Positions 8,218 through 16,965 are shown, numbered from the stretch's first letter. The stretch is 64,000 nt of DNA from Bordetella petrii (GCF_000067205.1 NC_010170.1:2666001-2730000); one strand, 5' to 3'. A program made the numbers and translations. Notes: generated from the letters alone by a model not told the origin.

Positions 8218-8991
8218 TTAGACGTACTGATACCGCAACAGACGGTGCTTGAGGTTTTCCAGCACGAACTGGTCGATCAGCGCCGCCAGGATGGCGATGA
8301 CCAGGATATTGGCCATTACCCCCGTCATGTCGGCGATTTCGCCCGAGTAGGCCAGCGAACGGCCCAGCCCCTTGCCGAAACCGATGAGCATCTCGGCCGA
8401 GATCAGCGCGCGCCATGCGTTGCCGAACGCCAGCTGCGCGCCGGTGATGAGCTCGGGCATGACTGCCGGCAGGTACACGCGCTTGATCAGGCCCCACGGC
8501 GTGGCGCCCATGACGCGGGCCGCCGACACGTGCACGCGCTGCACCGACTCGGTGGCGTTCATGACGCTGAGCGCGGCGGGGAAGAACGCCGCCAGCGCCA
8601 CCACCACGATGATGGGCGTATTGCCGAAACCCATCACGATGAGAAACAGCGGCACCCAGGCAATGGACGGGATCGACTGCAGGATGACGATGGCGCTGCG
8701 CAGCACTTCACGAAAGAAGTACAGCACGGCCGCCACCAGGCCGAAGCCGATGCCCGCCAGCAGCGCCAGGCCATAGCCGGCGCCCAGGCGCCCCAGCGTG
8801 CCCACCAGGCTCTGGTGGAACGACGCTTCGCCCAGGTCCCGCACCAGCCGGCCCACCACGGTGGGCACGCCCGGCATCAGAAAATCGGGCAGCGCCCAGG
8901 CGGCCGCCTGCCACAGCAAAAAGATGAAGGCCACGCCAAGCACCCCGGCGAGGTGCTTGCGCAGGCCGGTTACACGGGTAGAGGAGCTCAA
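8218..8991 (-). CDS. ABC transporter permease, sulfonate/nitrate/taurine type
   Basis: SsuC/TauC-like inner-membrane subunit (257 aa, about six transmembrane segments). The EAA loop that contacts the ATPase is visible as AARVMGATPWGLIKRVYLPAVMPELITG (written here only to locate it: about residues 155-180 hold the A-x3-G-x9-LP core). Its start overlaps the stop of the binding-protein gene by 4 nt, which implies translational coupling. Substrate is not determinable from sequence alone. Confidence 0.88.
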   Translation of the reverse strand: MSSSTRVTGLRKHLAGVLGVAFIFLLWQAAAWALPDFLMPGVPTVVGRLVRDLGEASFHQSLVGTLGRLGAGYGLALLAGIGFGLVAAVLYFFREVLRSAIVILQSIPSIAWVPLFLIVMGFGNTPIIVVVALAAFFPAALSVMNATESVQRVHVSAARVMGATPWGLIKRVYLPAVMPELITGAQLAFGNAWRALISAEMLIGFGKGLGRSLAYSGEIADMTGVMANILVIAILAALIDQFVLENLKHRLLRYQYV

Positions 8992-9986
8992 AGCTTGCGC
9001 GCCTCTTGCCAGGACAGGTCGACGATGCTGGACACGTCGTACGGCTTGCCGTCACGCGTCTTGAGCGAGCCCTGGTCTTGCAGGATGCCGGCGATTTCCT
9101 GCATGCGCGCGGTGTCCTTGTCGGTGAGCTTGGCGGTGAAGACCTGGGTCTTGATCGCTTCGGTGATCACGGTTTCGCGGGGCAGTTCGCCACGTTCGAG
9201 CGTCTTGAGCGTGGGTTCGGCGATGAAGTACGACGCGATCAGCTTGGCAGCCTGCTCGGGCTTCTGCTGCAGCAGGTCGATGGCGGCCTTCTGCGCGTCG
9301 AGCGCCTTCCAGACGTCGTCTTTGCGCTTGTCGAGCACCTCGCCCGAGGTGATGACGACCATGCACGGGAACGGCCAGGCCTGGCCCACTTCGTAGATCT
9401 GCTTGACCGGGGCCACCAGCTGGGCAATGCGGTCGTAGGGCTCGAACAGGAAAGCGGCGTCGACGCGCTTGCCCACCAGCGATTGCACCGCCACCGCGGG
9501 GCTGACGCCCATGATGTTGACATCGGACGGCTGCAGCTTGCCTTCTTTCAGCACCACGCCCTTGAGCACCACGTCGGCCGTGCTGCCTTCTTTCTGCGAG
9601 GCCAGGGTCTTGCCCTTGAGGTCGGCGATGTTCTCGATACCGGCATCGTCACGCACCACCAGCGAGTGATAGCCTTGCTGCGCGCCGCCCACCACCTTCA
9701 GGTCGGCGCCCTTCGAGGCCCAGGCCACCGCGTTGGTGAAGCCCAGCACGCCGATGTCGGCCTGGCCGCCCACGATGGCCTTGATGAGATCGGTACCCGA
9801 CTTGAATTCGATGAGCTCGGTGTCCAGCCCCTCTTTCTTGTAGAACTCGCCTTCTTGCGCCACGATGGCCTGGGCGTCGTCCATGACGCGCAGATAGCCG
9901 ACGCGGAATTTCTCGGCGGCCATGGCCGGGGCGGCCGCCACCAGCGCCGCGGCCAGCGGCAGGGCCAGCCATTGCTTCAATTTCAT
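8988..9986 (-). CDS. ABC transporter substrate-binding protein, NMT1/SsuA-like
   Basis: Periplasmic receptor with a clear Sec signal peptide (MKLKQWLALPLAAALVAAA...AMA|AEK). The mature protein has the NMT1/THI5-like pattern: FRVGYLRVMDDAQAIVAQ, then GGQADIGVLGFTNAVAWA (lobe 1), LKGKTLASQKEGSTADVVL, and AVQSLVGKRVDAAFLFEP. The length is 332 aa. The neighbouring ATPase and permease make this a nitrate/sulfonate/taurine-class importer; aliphatic sulfonates or related organic acids are plausible but unproven. Confidence 0.87.
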   Translation of the reverse strand: MKLKQWLALPLAAALVAAAPAMAAEKFRVGYLRVMDDAQAIVAQEGEFYKKEGLDTELIEFKSGTDLIKAIVGGQADIGVLGFTNAVAWASKGADLKVVGGAQQGYHSLVVRDDAGIENIADLKGKTLASQKEGSTADVVLKGVVLKEGKLQPSDVNIMGVSPAVAVQSLVGKRVDAAFLFEPYDRIAQLVAPVKQIYEVGQAWPFPCMVVITSGEVLDKRKDDVWKALDAQKAAIDLLQQKPEQAAKLIASYFIAEPTLKTLERGELPRETVITEAIKTQVFTAKLTDKDTARMQEIAGILQDQGSLKTRDGKPYDVSSIVDLSWQEARKL

Positions 9987-10083
9987 GATGTGCTCTCCAG
10001 TGCTTGGAATAATGGGTATGTTATGTAGATCGGGAACGGGCCGGCCGCGCCGGCGGCGGAGTCGCCGAACGCGCGGCGGGCGC

Positions 10084-10842
10084 TCAGGCCGCCAACGCCA
10101 CGTCGCCTTCGGCGACCTGGATGCCCAGCAAACTCAGGATTTCGCGCTTTTCGCCGGCCAGATCGGACAGGTCGTGCGTCTTGCGGCGATGCTTGAGGTT
10201 GAACTCGCGCAGCACCCGCGCCGGACGCGGGCTGAACACCACGATGCGGTCGGCCAGGAACAGGGCCTCGTCGACGTCGTGGGTCACCAGCAGCACCGAA
10301 GGTTTTTCCTGCTGGATCAACTGGCGCAGCACGTCTTGCAGGCTGAGGCGCGTGAGCGCATCGAGCGCGCCAAACGGCTCGTCCATGAGCATGGTCTTGG
10401 GTTGGGCGATGAAGGCGCGCGCCAGCGCGGCGCGCTGGCGCATGCCGCCCGAGACTTGTTGAGGGTAGTAATTTTCGAAGCCCGCCAGGCCGACCCGGGC
10501 CAACCAGGCCACTGCCTTCTCGCGCGCCTCGGCCTTGGCCACGTTCTGGAATTCGAGCGCCAGCGCCACGTTGTCGCGTAGCGTCAGCCAGGGGTACAGC
10601 GCGTGTTCCTGGAACACCAGCGTGCGGCTGGGATGCGGCCCGGCCACCGGCTTGCCGTCGGCCAGCACCTGGCCCTGGCTGGGTTTTTCCAGGCCGGCGG
10701 CCATATGCAGCAGGGTCGACTTGCCGCAACCCGACGGCCCCACCAGGGCGACCAGCTCTCCGGTCTTGAATTCGCAGGAGAACCCGTCCACGACTTGCAG
10801 TGCGCCGAAGTTCTTGTGGACGTGGTCGAAAGTAAGGTTCAT
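10084..10842 (-). CDS. ABC transporter ATP-binding protein, SsuB/TauB-like
   Basis: Cytoplasmic ATPase of the importer. Walker A GPSGCGKST (about residues 36-44), signature VSGGMRQRAALARAF, Walker B TMLMDEPFGALD, and switch His in LLVTHDVDEALFLADR are all intact, as is typical of SsuB/TauB/NrtD. It is the first gene of the operon ATPase-receptor-permease-second receptor. A C-terminal tail (KTHDLSDLAGEKREILSLLG) extends past the core. A 97-bp gap separates it from the receptor gene, so a separate ribosome-binding event is expected there. Confidence 0.9.
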   Translation of the reverse strand: MNLTFDHVHKNFGALQVVDGFSCEFKTGELVALVGPSGCGKSTLLHMAAGLEKPSQGQVLADGKPVAGPHPSRTLVFQEHALYPWLTLRDNVALALEFQNVAKAEAREKAVAWLARVGLAGFENYYPQQVSGGMRQRAALARAFIAQPKTMLMDEPFGALDALTRLSLQDVLRQLIQQEKPSVLLVTHDVDEALFLADRIVVFSPRPARVLREFNLKHRRKTHDLSDLAGEKREILSLLGIQVAEGDVALAA

Positions 10843-10976
10843 GTGACGGGCTCGCGCGCGGGGCGTGGGATAGAGAAACCCTAATCTAACAACCCGTTAT
10901 ATGAATCCAAACTATATTTTTAGAATTCATTAACAACTAACGGTTATATGAAAATGCGATTGCCCTGCCCGTTCTC
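10843..10976 (-). promoter_or_regulatory. AT-rich promoter region of the ABC importer operon
   Basis: The 134-bp gap upstream of the ATPase gene is strikingly AT-rich at 10880-10955 compared with its surroundings. It holds a direct repeat of GTTATATGAA (around 10894 and 10942) and an ATGAAT...ATTCAT inverted pair. These could be binding sites for a LysR-type regulator such as CysB/Cbl, which often control such importers; that link is inference. The gap also contains the 3' end of ybiT, which reads in the same direction from the right. Confidence 0.45.
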
Positions 10977-12581
10977 TTACCCCTCGATGCCGCGCGAGGC
11001 CAGGTAGTCTTCGTAGCCGCCGCGGTAATCGACGATTTCGCCGCTGGGCAGGATTTCGATGACGCGGGTGGCCAGACCGGACACGAATTCGCGGTCGTGC
11101 GACACGAAGATGAGCGTGCCCTGGTACTTCTCGAGCGCAAACTGCAGCGACTCGATGGATTCCATGTCGAGGTGGTTGGTGGGTTCGTCGAGCAGCATGA
11201 CGTTGTGGCGGCCCAACATCAAGCGGCCGAAGGTCATGCGGTTTTTCTCGCCGCCCGACAGCACCTTGGGCGCCTTGGGCAGGTCGTCGGCCGAAAACAG
11301 CAGGCGGCCCAGCACCGAGCGGATAGATTGATCGTCATCGCCCGGCTGCCGGTATTCGCCCATCCAGTCGAACAAATTGATGTCGGTTTGCTGGAACTGG
11401 TCGGAGACGTCTTGCGCCATGTAGCCGAGGTCGGCGTTATCGGACCACTTGATAGTGCCCGAATCAGGCGCCAGGTCGCCCGCCAGCATGCGCAGCAACG
11501 TGGTCTTGCCCACGCCGTTGGCGCCGATGATGGCGATTTTCTCGCCGGCGTCGATCATGGCCGAAAAATCGCGGATGACCGGCGCGTCGTACGACTTGGA
11601 CAGGTTCTCGATGGTGGCGGCCAGGCGGTGCATGACCTTGTTCTGCTCGAAACGGATGTACGGGTTCTGGCGCGACGAGGGCTTGACCTCGACCTGCTCG
11701 GCCTTGATGCGGTCGATCTGCTTCAGGCGCGAAGTAGCCTGGCGCGACTTGGACTTGTTGGCCGAGAAGCGGCGCACGAAGTCCTGCAGTTCGGCCACCC
11801 GCTCCTTGGCCTTGGCGTTGTTGGCCACCAGGCGCTCGCGGGCCTGGGTGGAGGCCAGCATGTAGTCGTCGTAGTTGCCGGGATAGATGCGGATTTCGCC
11901 ATAATCCAGGTCGGCCATGTGGGTGCACACCTGGTTCAGGAAGTGGCGGTCGTGGCTGATGATGATCATGGTGCTCTGGTAGCCGTTAAGCACCGTTTCG
12001 AGCCAGCGGATCGTGTTGATATCGAGGTTGTTGGTGGGCTCGTCGAGCAGCAGCACGTCGGGGTTCGAGAACAGCGCCTGCGCCAGCAGCACCCGCAGCT
12101 TCCAGCCCGGCGCGATTTCGCGCATGGGCAACTGGTGCTGGTCAACGCCGAATTCCAGGCCCAGCAGCAGTTCGCCGGCGCGGGCTTCGGCGGTATAGCC
12201 GTCGTACTCGGCGAACTTGGCCTCGAGTTCGGCCGCGCGCATGTAGTCGTCTTCGGTAGCCTCGGGGTTGGCGTAGATGGCGTCGCGCTCGGTCATGGCG
12301 GCCCACATTTCAGTGTGGCCCATCATCACGACGTCGAGCACGCGCTGGTCTTCGAAGGCGAACTGGTCCTGGCGCAGCTTGCCCAGCCGCACGCCGGGTT
12401 CCAGCGAGACGTTGCCGGCGGACGATTCGAGGTCGCCGCCGATGATTTTCATGAAGGTCGACTTGCCCGAGCCGTTGGCCCCGATCAGACCATATCGGTT
12501 GCCTTCCCCGAACTTGACGCTGACGTTCTCGAAAAGGGGCTTGGGGCCGAACTGGATAGTGAGATTGGCGGTAGAAATCAC
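10977..12581 (-). CDS. ybiT: ABC-F family ATPase YbiT
   Basis: Soluble twin-ATPase of the ABC-F family that acts on the ribosome rather than in a membrane transporter. It matches the YbiT subgroup closely: N-terminus with FGPKPLFENVSVKFG, first Walker A GANGSGKST (about residues 34-42), linker with RFSANKSKSRQATSR, second Walker A GANGVGKTT, two LLLDEPTN(N/H)LD Walker B motifs, and LSGGEKNRM. The length is 534 aa against about 530 in E. coli. No membrane segments. Single gene, probably monocistronic. Confidence 0.93.
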   Translation of the reverse strand: MISTANLTIQFGPKPLFENVSVKFGEGNRYGLIGANGSGKSTFMKIIGGDLESSAGNVSLEPGVRLGKLRQDQFAFEDQRVLDVVMMGHTEMWAAMTERDAIYANPEATEDDYMRAAELEAKFAEYDGYTAEARAGELLLGLEFGVDQHQLPMREIAPGWKLRVLLAQALFSNPDVLLLDEPTNNLDINTIRWLETVLNGYQSTMIIISHDRHFLNQVCTHMADLDYGEIRIYPGNYDDYMLASTQARERLVANNAKAKERVAELQDFVRRFSANKSKSRQATSRLKQIDRIKAEQVEVKPSSRQNPYIRFEQNKVMHRLAATIENLSKSYDAPVIRDFSAMIDAGEKIAIIGANGVGKTTLLRMLAGDLAPDSGTIKWSDNADLGYMAQDVSDQFQQTDINLFDWMGEYRQPGDDDQSIRSVLGRLLFSADDLPKAPKVLSGGEKNRMTFGRLMLGRHNVMLLDEPTNHLDMESIESLQFALEKYQGTLIFVSHDREFVSGLATRVIEILPSGEIVDYRGGYEDYLASRGIEG

Positions 12582-12705
12582 GGGTTATGTATATAAGAAG
12601 TCGAAACGCCCGCAATGCGCGGGCTAAACCCGGTAGTGTAGCAAGCCCCCGGTTTCCCGGCCCGGCCCGGCCCCGCGCGCCAGCCCGCGTGCATTGACCC
12701 GCGCC

Positions 12706-12845
12706 GTTCCTGTCCGTTGGGGTCGGCCAGCGGCGCCGGCGCGTTGGCCGGCGGGGCAGCCTGCGCAGCAGGCCGAGGGCGCGTGGTTGCGCCCGAGCCC
12801 GACGGACGGGCGCCAGCGCCGCTGCCGACCCCAACGGACAGGAAC
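12706..12845. repeat. Long hairpin element A (37-bp arms, conserved core)
   Basis: Left arm 12706-12742 pairs with right arm 12810-12845: the outer 22 bp are perfect (starting GTTCCTGTCCGTTGGGG), then one bulge and one mismatch extend pairing to about 36 bp. The 67-nt core (12743-12809) includes internal hairpins GCCTGC-GCA-GCAGGC and GGGCGC-GTGGTT-GCGCCC. The core is about 88% identical by eye to that of element B at 59603-59739, while the arms share no sequence. Function unknown; it could be a mobile palindrome, a structured RNA or a bidirectional terminator. Confidence 0.8.
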
Positions 12846-12983
12846 CACCCGGAACGAACCCGGAACCGCCTCAAAACAGACGCCATACCAGGCCTCAGAG
12901 CCTCCCAAAAACCCAACCTTCAAACCTCAAGCAACAAGCACAAAATCCCCTCCCCGCCCCATAGGGGTTATTCCCGACCGTCA

Positions 12984-12993
12984 GACAATTGTC
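12984..12993. promoter_or_regulatory. Palindromic operator candidate upstream of dctP
   Basis: Perfect 10-bp palindrome GACAATTGTC inside a wider TCAGACAATTGTCAGA context, 175 bp before the dctP start. Palindromes of this kind are typical for GntR-family (FadR subgroup) operators that control TRAP and catabolic operons. No regulator gene is adjacent, so the assignment is weak. Confidence 0.3.
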
Positions 12994-13167
12994 AGAATAC
13001 GTTCAGCACGGTTTAATCCGGATGCGTCCTATGTTTGCGCTATCAACGTATTAACGCCGCCTGCGGACGCCCTGCTACATGCATTGCGCTTTGTCCTTGC
13101 TTCATGCTGCCCCACACGTTGTTCACAACAAGCTGGTTCATGCAGTTCACTCTGGAGACAACAAGCC

Positions 13168-14289
13168 ATGCAACACCCCGCCTCTTCCCGCCGCCGTTTT
13201 ATCGCCGGCGCCACCTCGGTCGGCGCCGCCGCGTTGGGATTTCCCGCCATCAGCCGCGCCCAGGGCTCGCCCATTTCCCTGCGCTTCCAGAGCACCTGGC
13301 CTTCCAACGACATTTTTCACGAATTCGCGCAAGATTACGCCCGCAAGGTCAATGACATGGCCGAAGGCCAGCTCAAGATCGAAGTGCTGCCCGCCGGCGC
13401 GGTGGTAAAAGCCTTCGACCTGCTGGACGCCGTGTCGGCCGGCACACTGGACGGCGGCCATGGCGTGGTGGCCTACTGGTACGGCAAAAACACCGCCGTA
13501 GCCCTTTGGGGATCGGGCCCGTCGTTCGGCATGGACGCCAACATGCTGCTGGCCTGGCACGAATACGGCGGCGGCAAAGAGTTGCTGGCCGAGATCCAGC
13601 AAGCCATGGGGGTCAACGTCGTGTCGATGATGTACGGCCCGATGCCCACGCAGCCCTTCGGCTGGTTCAAGAAGCCGGTCACCAAGACGGACGACGTCAA
13701 GGGCCTGAAGTTCCGCACCGTGGGCCTGGCCATCGACATGTATTCGGCGATGGGCGCGGCGGTGAACGCCCTGCCTGGCGGCGAGATCGTGCCGGCCCTG
13801 GACCGTGGGCTGCTGGACGGCGCCGAATTCAACAATGCCTCGTCCGACCTGGCCCTGGGCTTCCAGGACGTATCCAAGATCTGCATGCTGCAGAGCTTTC
13901 ACCAGAGCGCCGAGCAGTTCGAGATTCTGTTTAACAAGAACAGATACGAAGCGCTGCCCAAGCATCTTAAGCACATCCTGGCCTACGCGGCCCAGGCCGC
14001 CAGCGCCGACATGTCCTGGAAAGCGGCCGACCGCTATTCCTCCGACTACGTCAAGCTGCAGAAAGAGCACAACGTCAAGTTCTACAAGACGCCCGATGCG
14101 ATTCTGCAGCAACAGCTCAAGATCTGGGACGACATGATCGAGAAGCGCTCGGCCGAGAACCCGCTGTTCAAGAAAGTGCTGGAGTCGCAGCGCGCGTTCG
14201 CCCAACGGGCCGGACGCTGGCACAACGATACGTCCGTGAATTACCGGATGGCGTTCAACCACTACTTCGCGCGCAAACCCGCGGCCTGA
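13168..14289 (+). CDS. dctP: TRAP transporter substrate-binding protein (DctP family)
   Basis: Periplasmic receptor (373 aa) of a tripartite ATP-independent transporter, probably for a carboxylate. The start at 13168 is set by TGGAGA 9 nt upstream and gives a twin-arginine-type leader (SSRRRFIAGATSVGAAALGF...SRAQG). The mature protein has the DctP pattern ISLRFQSTWPSNDIFHEFA, then LKFRTVGLAIDMYSAMGA followed by GGEIVPALDRGLLDGAEFNN, which carries the strand that binds the ligand carboxylate. It is followed by dctQ, dctM and an enoyl-CoA hydratase-like gene. The export route (Tat versus Sec) is inferred from the RRRF motif. Confidence 0.9.
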   Translation: MQHPASSRRRFIAGATSVGAAALGFPAISRAQGSPISLRFQSTWPSNDIFHEFAQDYARKVNDMAEGQLKIEVLPAGAVVKAFDLLDAVSAGTLDGGHGVVAYWYGKNTAVALWGSGPSFGMDANMLLAWHEYGGGKELLAEIQQAMGVNVVSMMYGPMPTQPFGWFKKPVTKTDDVKGLKFRTVGLAIDMYSAMGAAVNALPGGEIVPALDRGLLDGAEFNNASSDLALGFQDVSKICMLQSFHQSAEQFEILFNKNRYEALPKHLKHILAYAAQAASADMSWKAADRYSSDYVKLQKEHNVKFYKTPDAILQQQLKIWDDMIEKRSAENPLFKKVLESQRAFAQRAGRWHNDTSVNYRMAFNHYFARKPAA

Positions 14290-14320
14290 CCCGCCGCCGG
14301 CTGATGCACCGCCGCGGCCG

Positions 14321-14373
14321 CGCACCCGCCTGCCCCGGGCCGGACCCTGTTTCCGGTCCGGCAGGCGGGTGCG
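14321..14373. promoter_or_regulatory. Strong intercistronic hairpin between dctP and dctQ
   Basis: Perfect 14-bp arms CGCACCCGCCTGCC / GGCAGGCGGGTGCG with a nested CGGACC/GGTCCG stem. It lies 31 bp after the dctP stop and 40 bp before the dctQ start. Such structures commonly protect the binding-protein mRNA or partly terminate transcription so that the receptor is made in excess over the permease. Confidence 0.6.
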
Positions 14374-14413
14374 TCGTTGCCGCCGCCCTATTTCCCGACC
14401 TGGATCGCGCCCG

Positions 14414-15037
14414 ATGCTCAAGCTGATACGCATGGTGGACCGCCTGTCCACCTTCGTGGGCCAGGCCTTCGCCTGGCTTATCGTGGTACTCACCGTACAC
14501 ATATGCTGGGAGGTAATGGCCCGGTATTTGTTCAACACCCCCAGCGCCTGGGCCTTCGACCTGCAACTGATGTACTACGGCGTGCTGTTCATGATGGCCG
14601 GCGCCTACACGCTGGCCAAGAACGGCCACGTGCGCGGCGACATCCTGTACGGTTTCCTGCCGGCGCGCGTGCAGGCCGGGCTGGACATCATTCTGTACAT
14701 CGCGTTCTTCATTCCCGGCGTGGTGGCCATGGTGTGGGCCGGCTGGTATTACGCGGGCGAATCCATCGCGATTCGCGAGCATTCCTCGCTGATGGCGAAC
14801 GGGCCGCCCATCTATCCCTTCAAGGCTTTCATTCCGATCGCTGGCGCGTTCCTGCTGCTGCAGGGTCTGGCCGAGATCGCGCGCTGCGTCCTGTGCCTGC
14901 GCCACGGCGCCTGGCCATCGCGCGCCGAAGACGTGGAAGAAGTGGACGTCGACAAACTCAAGGAAATGGTGCACGTCAAAGACGAAGACATCGCGCGGCT
15001 CGACCGCTACGTTATCGACGAGGAGAAGGCGCGATGA
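14414..15037 (+). CDS. dctQ: TRAP transporter small permease (DctQ family)
   Basis: Small membrane subunit (207 aa) with four hydrophobic segments. The start MLKLIRMVDRLS at 14414 places the first segment correctly, and the family motif EVMARYLFNTPSAWAFDLQ follows it. The C-terminal 35 residues are unusually acidic and charged (AEDVEEVDVDKLKEMVHVKDED), an extension beyond the typical ~160-190 aa DctQ. The stop codon overlaps the dctM start (ATGA). Confidence 0.88.
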   Translation: MLKLIRMVDRLSTFVGQAFAWLIVVLTVHICWEVMARYLFNTPSAWAFDLQLMYYGVLFMMAGAYTLAKNGHVRGDILYGFLPARVQAGLDIILYIAFFIPGVVAMVWAGWYYAGESIAIREHSSLMANGPPIYPFKAFIPIAGAFLLLQGLAEIARCVLCLRHGAWPSRAEDVEEVDVDKLKEMVHVKDEDIARLDRYVIDEEKAR

Positions 15038-16965
15038 AGATCCACAAGGCACTGTGGTTCGGCCTGAGTTGCATCGCCATCGTGCTGGCGATGATCGGCT
15101 TCCTGACGCCCTGGCACGACATCACCACCGGCCACCTTGGGCTGCTGATGCTGGCGCTGATCGTGGTGGCGATCATGCTGGGCTTTCCCACCGCGTTCAC
15201 GCTGATGGGCATGGGCGTGATATTCACCTTCCTGGCCTATTACCTGCAGAACCCGAACATCCAGCATTCGGTGCGGCAGACCCTGGACCTGATGGTGCAG
15301 CGCACGTACGCCACCATGACCAATGACGCGCTGATCTCGGTGCCCTTGTTCGTGTTCATGGGCTACCTGGTCGAACGCGCCAACCTGATCGAGAAGCTGT
15401 TCCGTTCCATGCACCTGGCCCTGGCCCGGCTGCCCGGCGCGCTGGCGGTGGCTACCCTGGCTACCTGCGCCATCTTCGCCACCGCCACCGGCATTGTCGG
15501 CGCGGTGGTGACGCTGATGGGGCTGCTGGCCATGCCGGCCATGCTGAAGGCCGGCTACAGCGTGCGCCTGACGGCGGGCTCTATCACCGCGGGCGGCTGC
15601 CTGGGCATCCTGCTGCCTCCTTCGGTGATGCTGATCGTCTACGGCGCCACTACCGGCGTGTCGGTGGTGCAGCTGTATGCGGGCGCGTTCTTTCCCGGCC
15701 TGATGCTGGCCGGCCTGTACGTGGCGTACGTGATGATGGTGGCCAAGCTGCGGCCGGACATGGCGCCGCCGCTGACGGCCGAAGAGCGGCGCATTCCCCT
15801 GCCCGCCGACGCCGAGGCCCTGTCGCGCCAGGGCTATACGCATGCCATGGCCGGCATGCTGGCCACGCTGTTCAAGGGCCGCCGCAATAGCGCCGTGTCG
15901 ATGCGCTTCCTGTCGCGCAACATGATGCTGGCGCTGGCTCCGCTGCTGGCCTTCGCCGTGCTGACGGGATCGGTGTACTACATGGTGACCGAACCGCCAG
16001 TGGTGTATGAGATTCCCGATGAACTGCGCCTGGGCGGTGGCGACGACTACAGCAGCGGCTTGGCCGAGCCACCCACGGAAGACGGCGGGCTCGCCGAGCC
16101 GCCGGCCGCCGAGGGCGGTGTGGCCGAACCGCCCGGCGCGCCGGCCGCGCAAGCGGACGCCGGCGTGCAGGCCCCGGCCGAACCGGACGCCGAGTCCGGG
16201 CCGGCCCGCCAGCCCGCGCCAGGAGGCTACTGGATATTCTTCGGCGTGTGCCTGGCGCTGCTGGCGGTGTTCTATGCCCTGCTGACCTGGGCGCGCCTGG
16301 AAATCTTCAAGATGCTGATGGGCTCGTTCTTCCCGCTGGCGCTGATGATCGCCGCGGTGCTGGGCTCTATCACCTTCGGCCTGGCCACGCCCAGCGAAGC
16401 GGCGGCCATGGGCGCGATGGGCGGCGCGCTGCTGGCGCTGGCGTACCGGCGCCTGAACATGCCCATCCTGCAAGAATCGGTCTTTCTTACGGCCAAGACC
16501 AGCGCCATGGTGTGCTGGCTGTTCGTCGGGTCGTCGATTTTCTCGGCCGCGTTCGCGCTGCTGGGCGGGCAGCGCATCATCGAGGAATGGGTGCTGTCGC
16601 TGGGGCTGACGCAAATCCAGTTCATGCTGCTGGCGCAGGTCATTATCTTCCTGCTGGGCTGGCCGCTGGAATGGACCGAGATCATCGTGATTTTCATGCC
16701 GATTTTCGTGCCGCTGCTGATCACCTTCGATATCGATCCGCTGTTCTTCGGCCTGCTGGTGGCCCTGAACCTGCAGACCGCGTTCCTGTCGCCGCCGGTG
16801 GCCATGTCGGCCTTCTATCTGAAGGGCATATCGCCGCCACATGTGACGCTGAACCAGATTTTCCTGGGCATGATGCCGTTCATGGGCATCCAGGTGGTGG
16901 CGATTTTCCTGCTGTATGTGTTCCCGGAAATCGGCCTGTGGCTGCCTACCGTGTTGTACCGTTGA
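15034..16965 (+). CDS. dctM: TRAP transporter large permease (DctM family) with Pro/Glu-rich insert
   Basis: Ion-coupled transport subunit of the TRAP system. At 643 aa it is much longer than the usual ~430. The N-terminal half (GFPTAFTLMGMGVIF, then GLLAMPAMLKAGYSVRLTAG and GILLPPSVMLIVYG) and the C-terminal half (ITFGLATPSEAAAMGAMGG, WPLEWTEIIVIFMPIFVPLL, FLSPPVAMSAFYLKG) are canonical. Between them, roughly residues 320-398 form a low-complexity insert with three LAEPP/VAEPP repeats flanked by extra membrane segments. A related long subclass of DctM exists, but the repeat-bearing linker is unusual. Translationally coupled to dctQ. Confidence 0.88.
   Translation: MKIHKALWFGLSCIAIVLAMIGFLTPWHDITTGHLGLLMLALIVVAIMLGFPTAFTLMGMGVIFTFLAYYLQNPNIQHSVRQTLDLMVQRTYATMTNDALISVPLFVFMGYLVERANLIEKLFRSMHLALARLPGALAVATLATCAIFATATGIVGAVVTLMGLLAMPAMLKAGYSVRLTAGSITAGGCLGILLPPSVMLIVYGATTGVSVVQLYAGAFFPGLMLAGLYVAYVMMVAKLRPDMAPPLTAEERRIPLPADAEALSRQGYTHAMAGMLATLFKGRRNSAVSMRFLSRNMMLALAPLLAFAVLTGSVYYMVTEPPVVYEIPDELRLGGGDDYSSGLAEPPTEDGGLAEPPAAEGGVAEPPGAPAAQADAGVQAPAEPDAESGPARQPAPGGYWIFFGVCLALLAVFYALLTWARLEIFKMLMGSFFPLALMIAAVLGSITFGLATPSEAAAMGAMGGALLALAYRRLNMPILQESVFLTAKTSAMVCWLFVGSSIFSAAFALLGGQRIIEEWVLSLGLTQIQFMLLAQVIIFLLGWPLEWTEIIVIFMPIFVPLLITFDIDPLFFGLLVALNLQTAFLSPPVAMSAFYLKGISPPHVTLNQIFLGMMPFMGIQVVAIFLLYVFPEIGLWLPTVLYR

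Larger units (their letters stand above)
12582..13167. other. Intergenic region with long hairpin element and dctP promoter
   Basis: About 585 bp without a convincing gene between divergent ybiT and dctP. It holds a small hairpin near 12610-12625, the large hairpin element A (12706-12845), an A-rich stretch (12890-12960) and, closer to dctP, a GACAATTGTC palindrome. Open frames crossing it have no recognisable protein features and follow the repeat. Confidence 0.6.

Noticed and set aside
12706..12845. Insertion-sequence ends or a MITE with target duplications
   Set aside because: No transposase gene and no clear flanking direct repeats were seen; a mobile origin is kept only as a hypothesis.
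12694..13167. Upstream extension of the dctP frame through the hairpin element
   Set aside because: The signal peptide and Shine-Dalgarno sequence place the start at 13168; the extension reads through hairpin A and has no homology.
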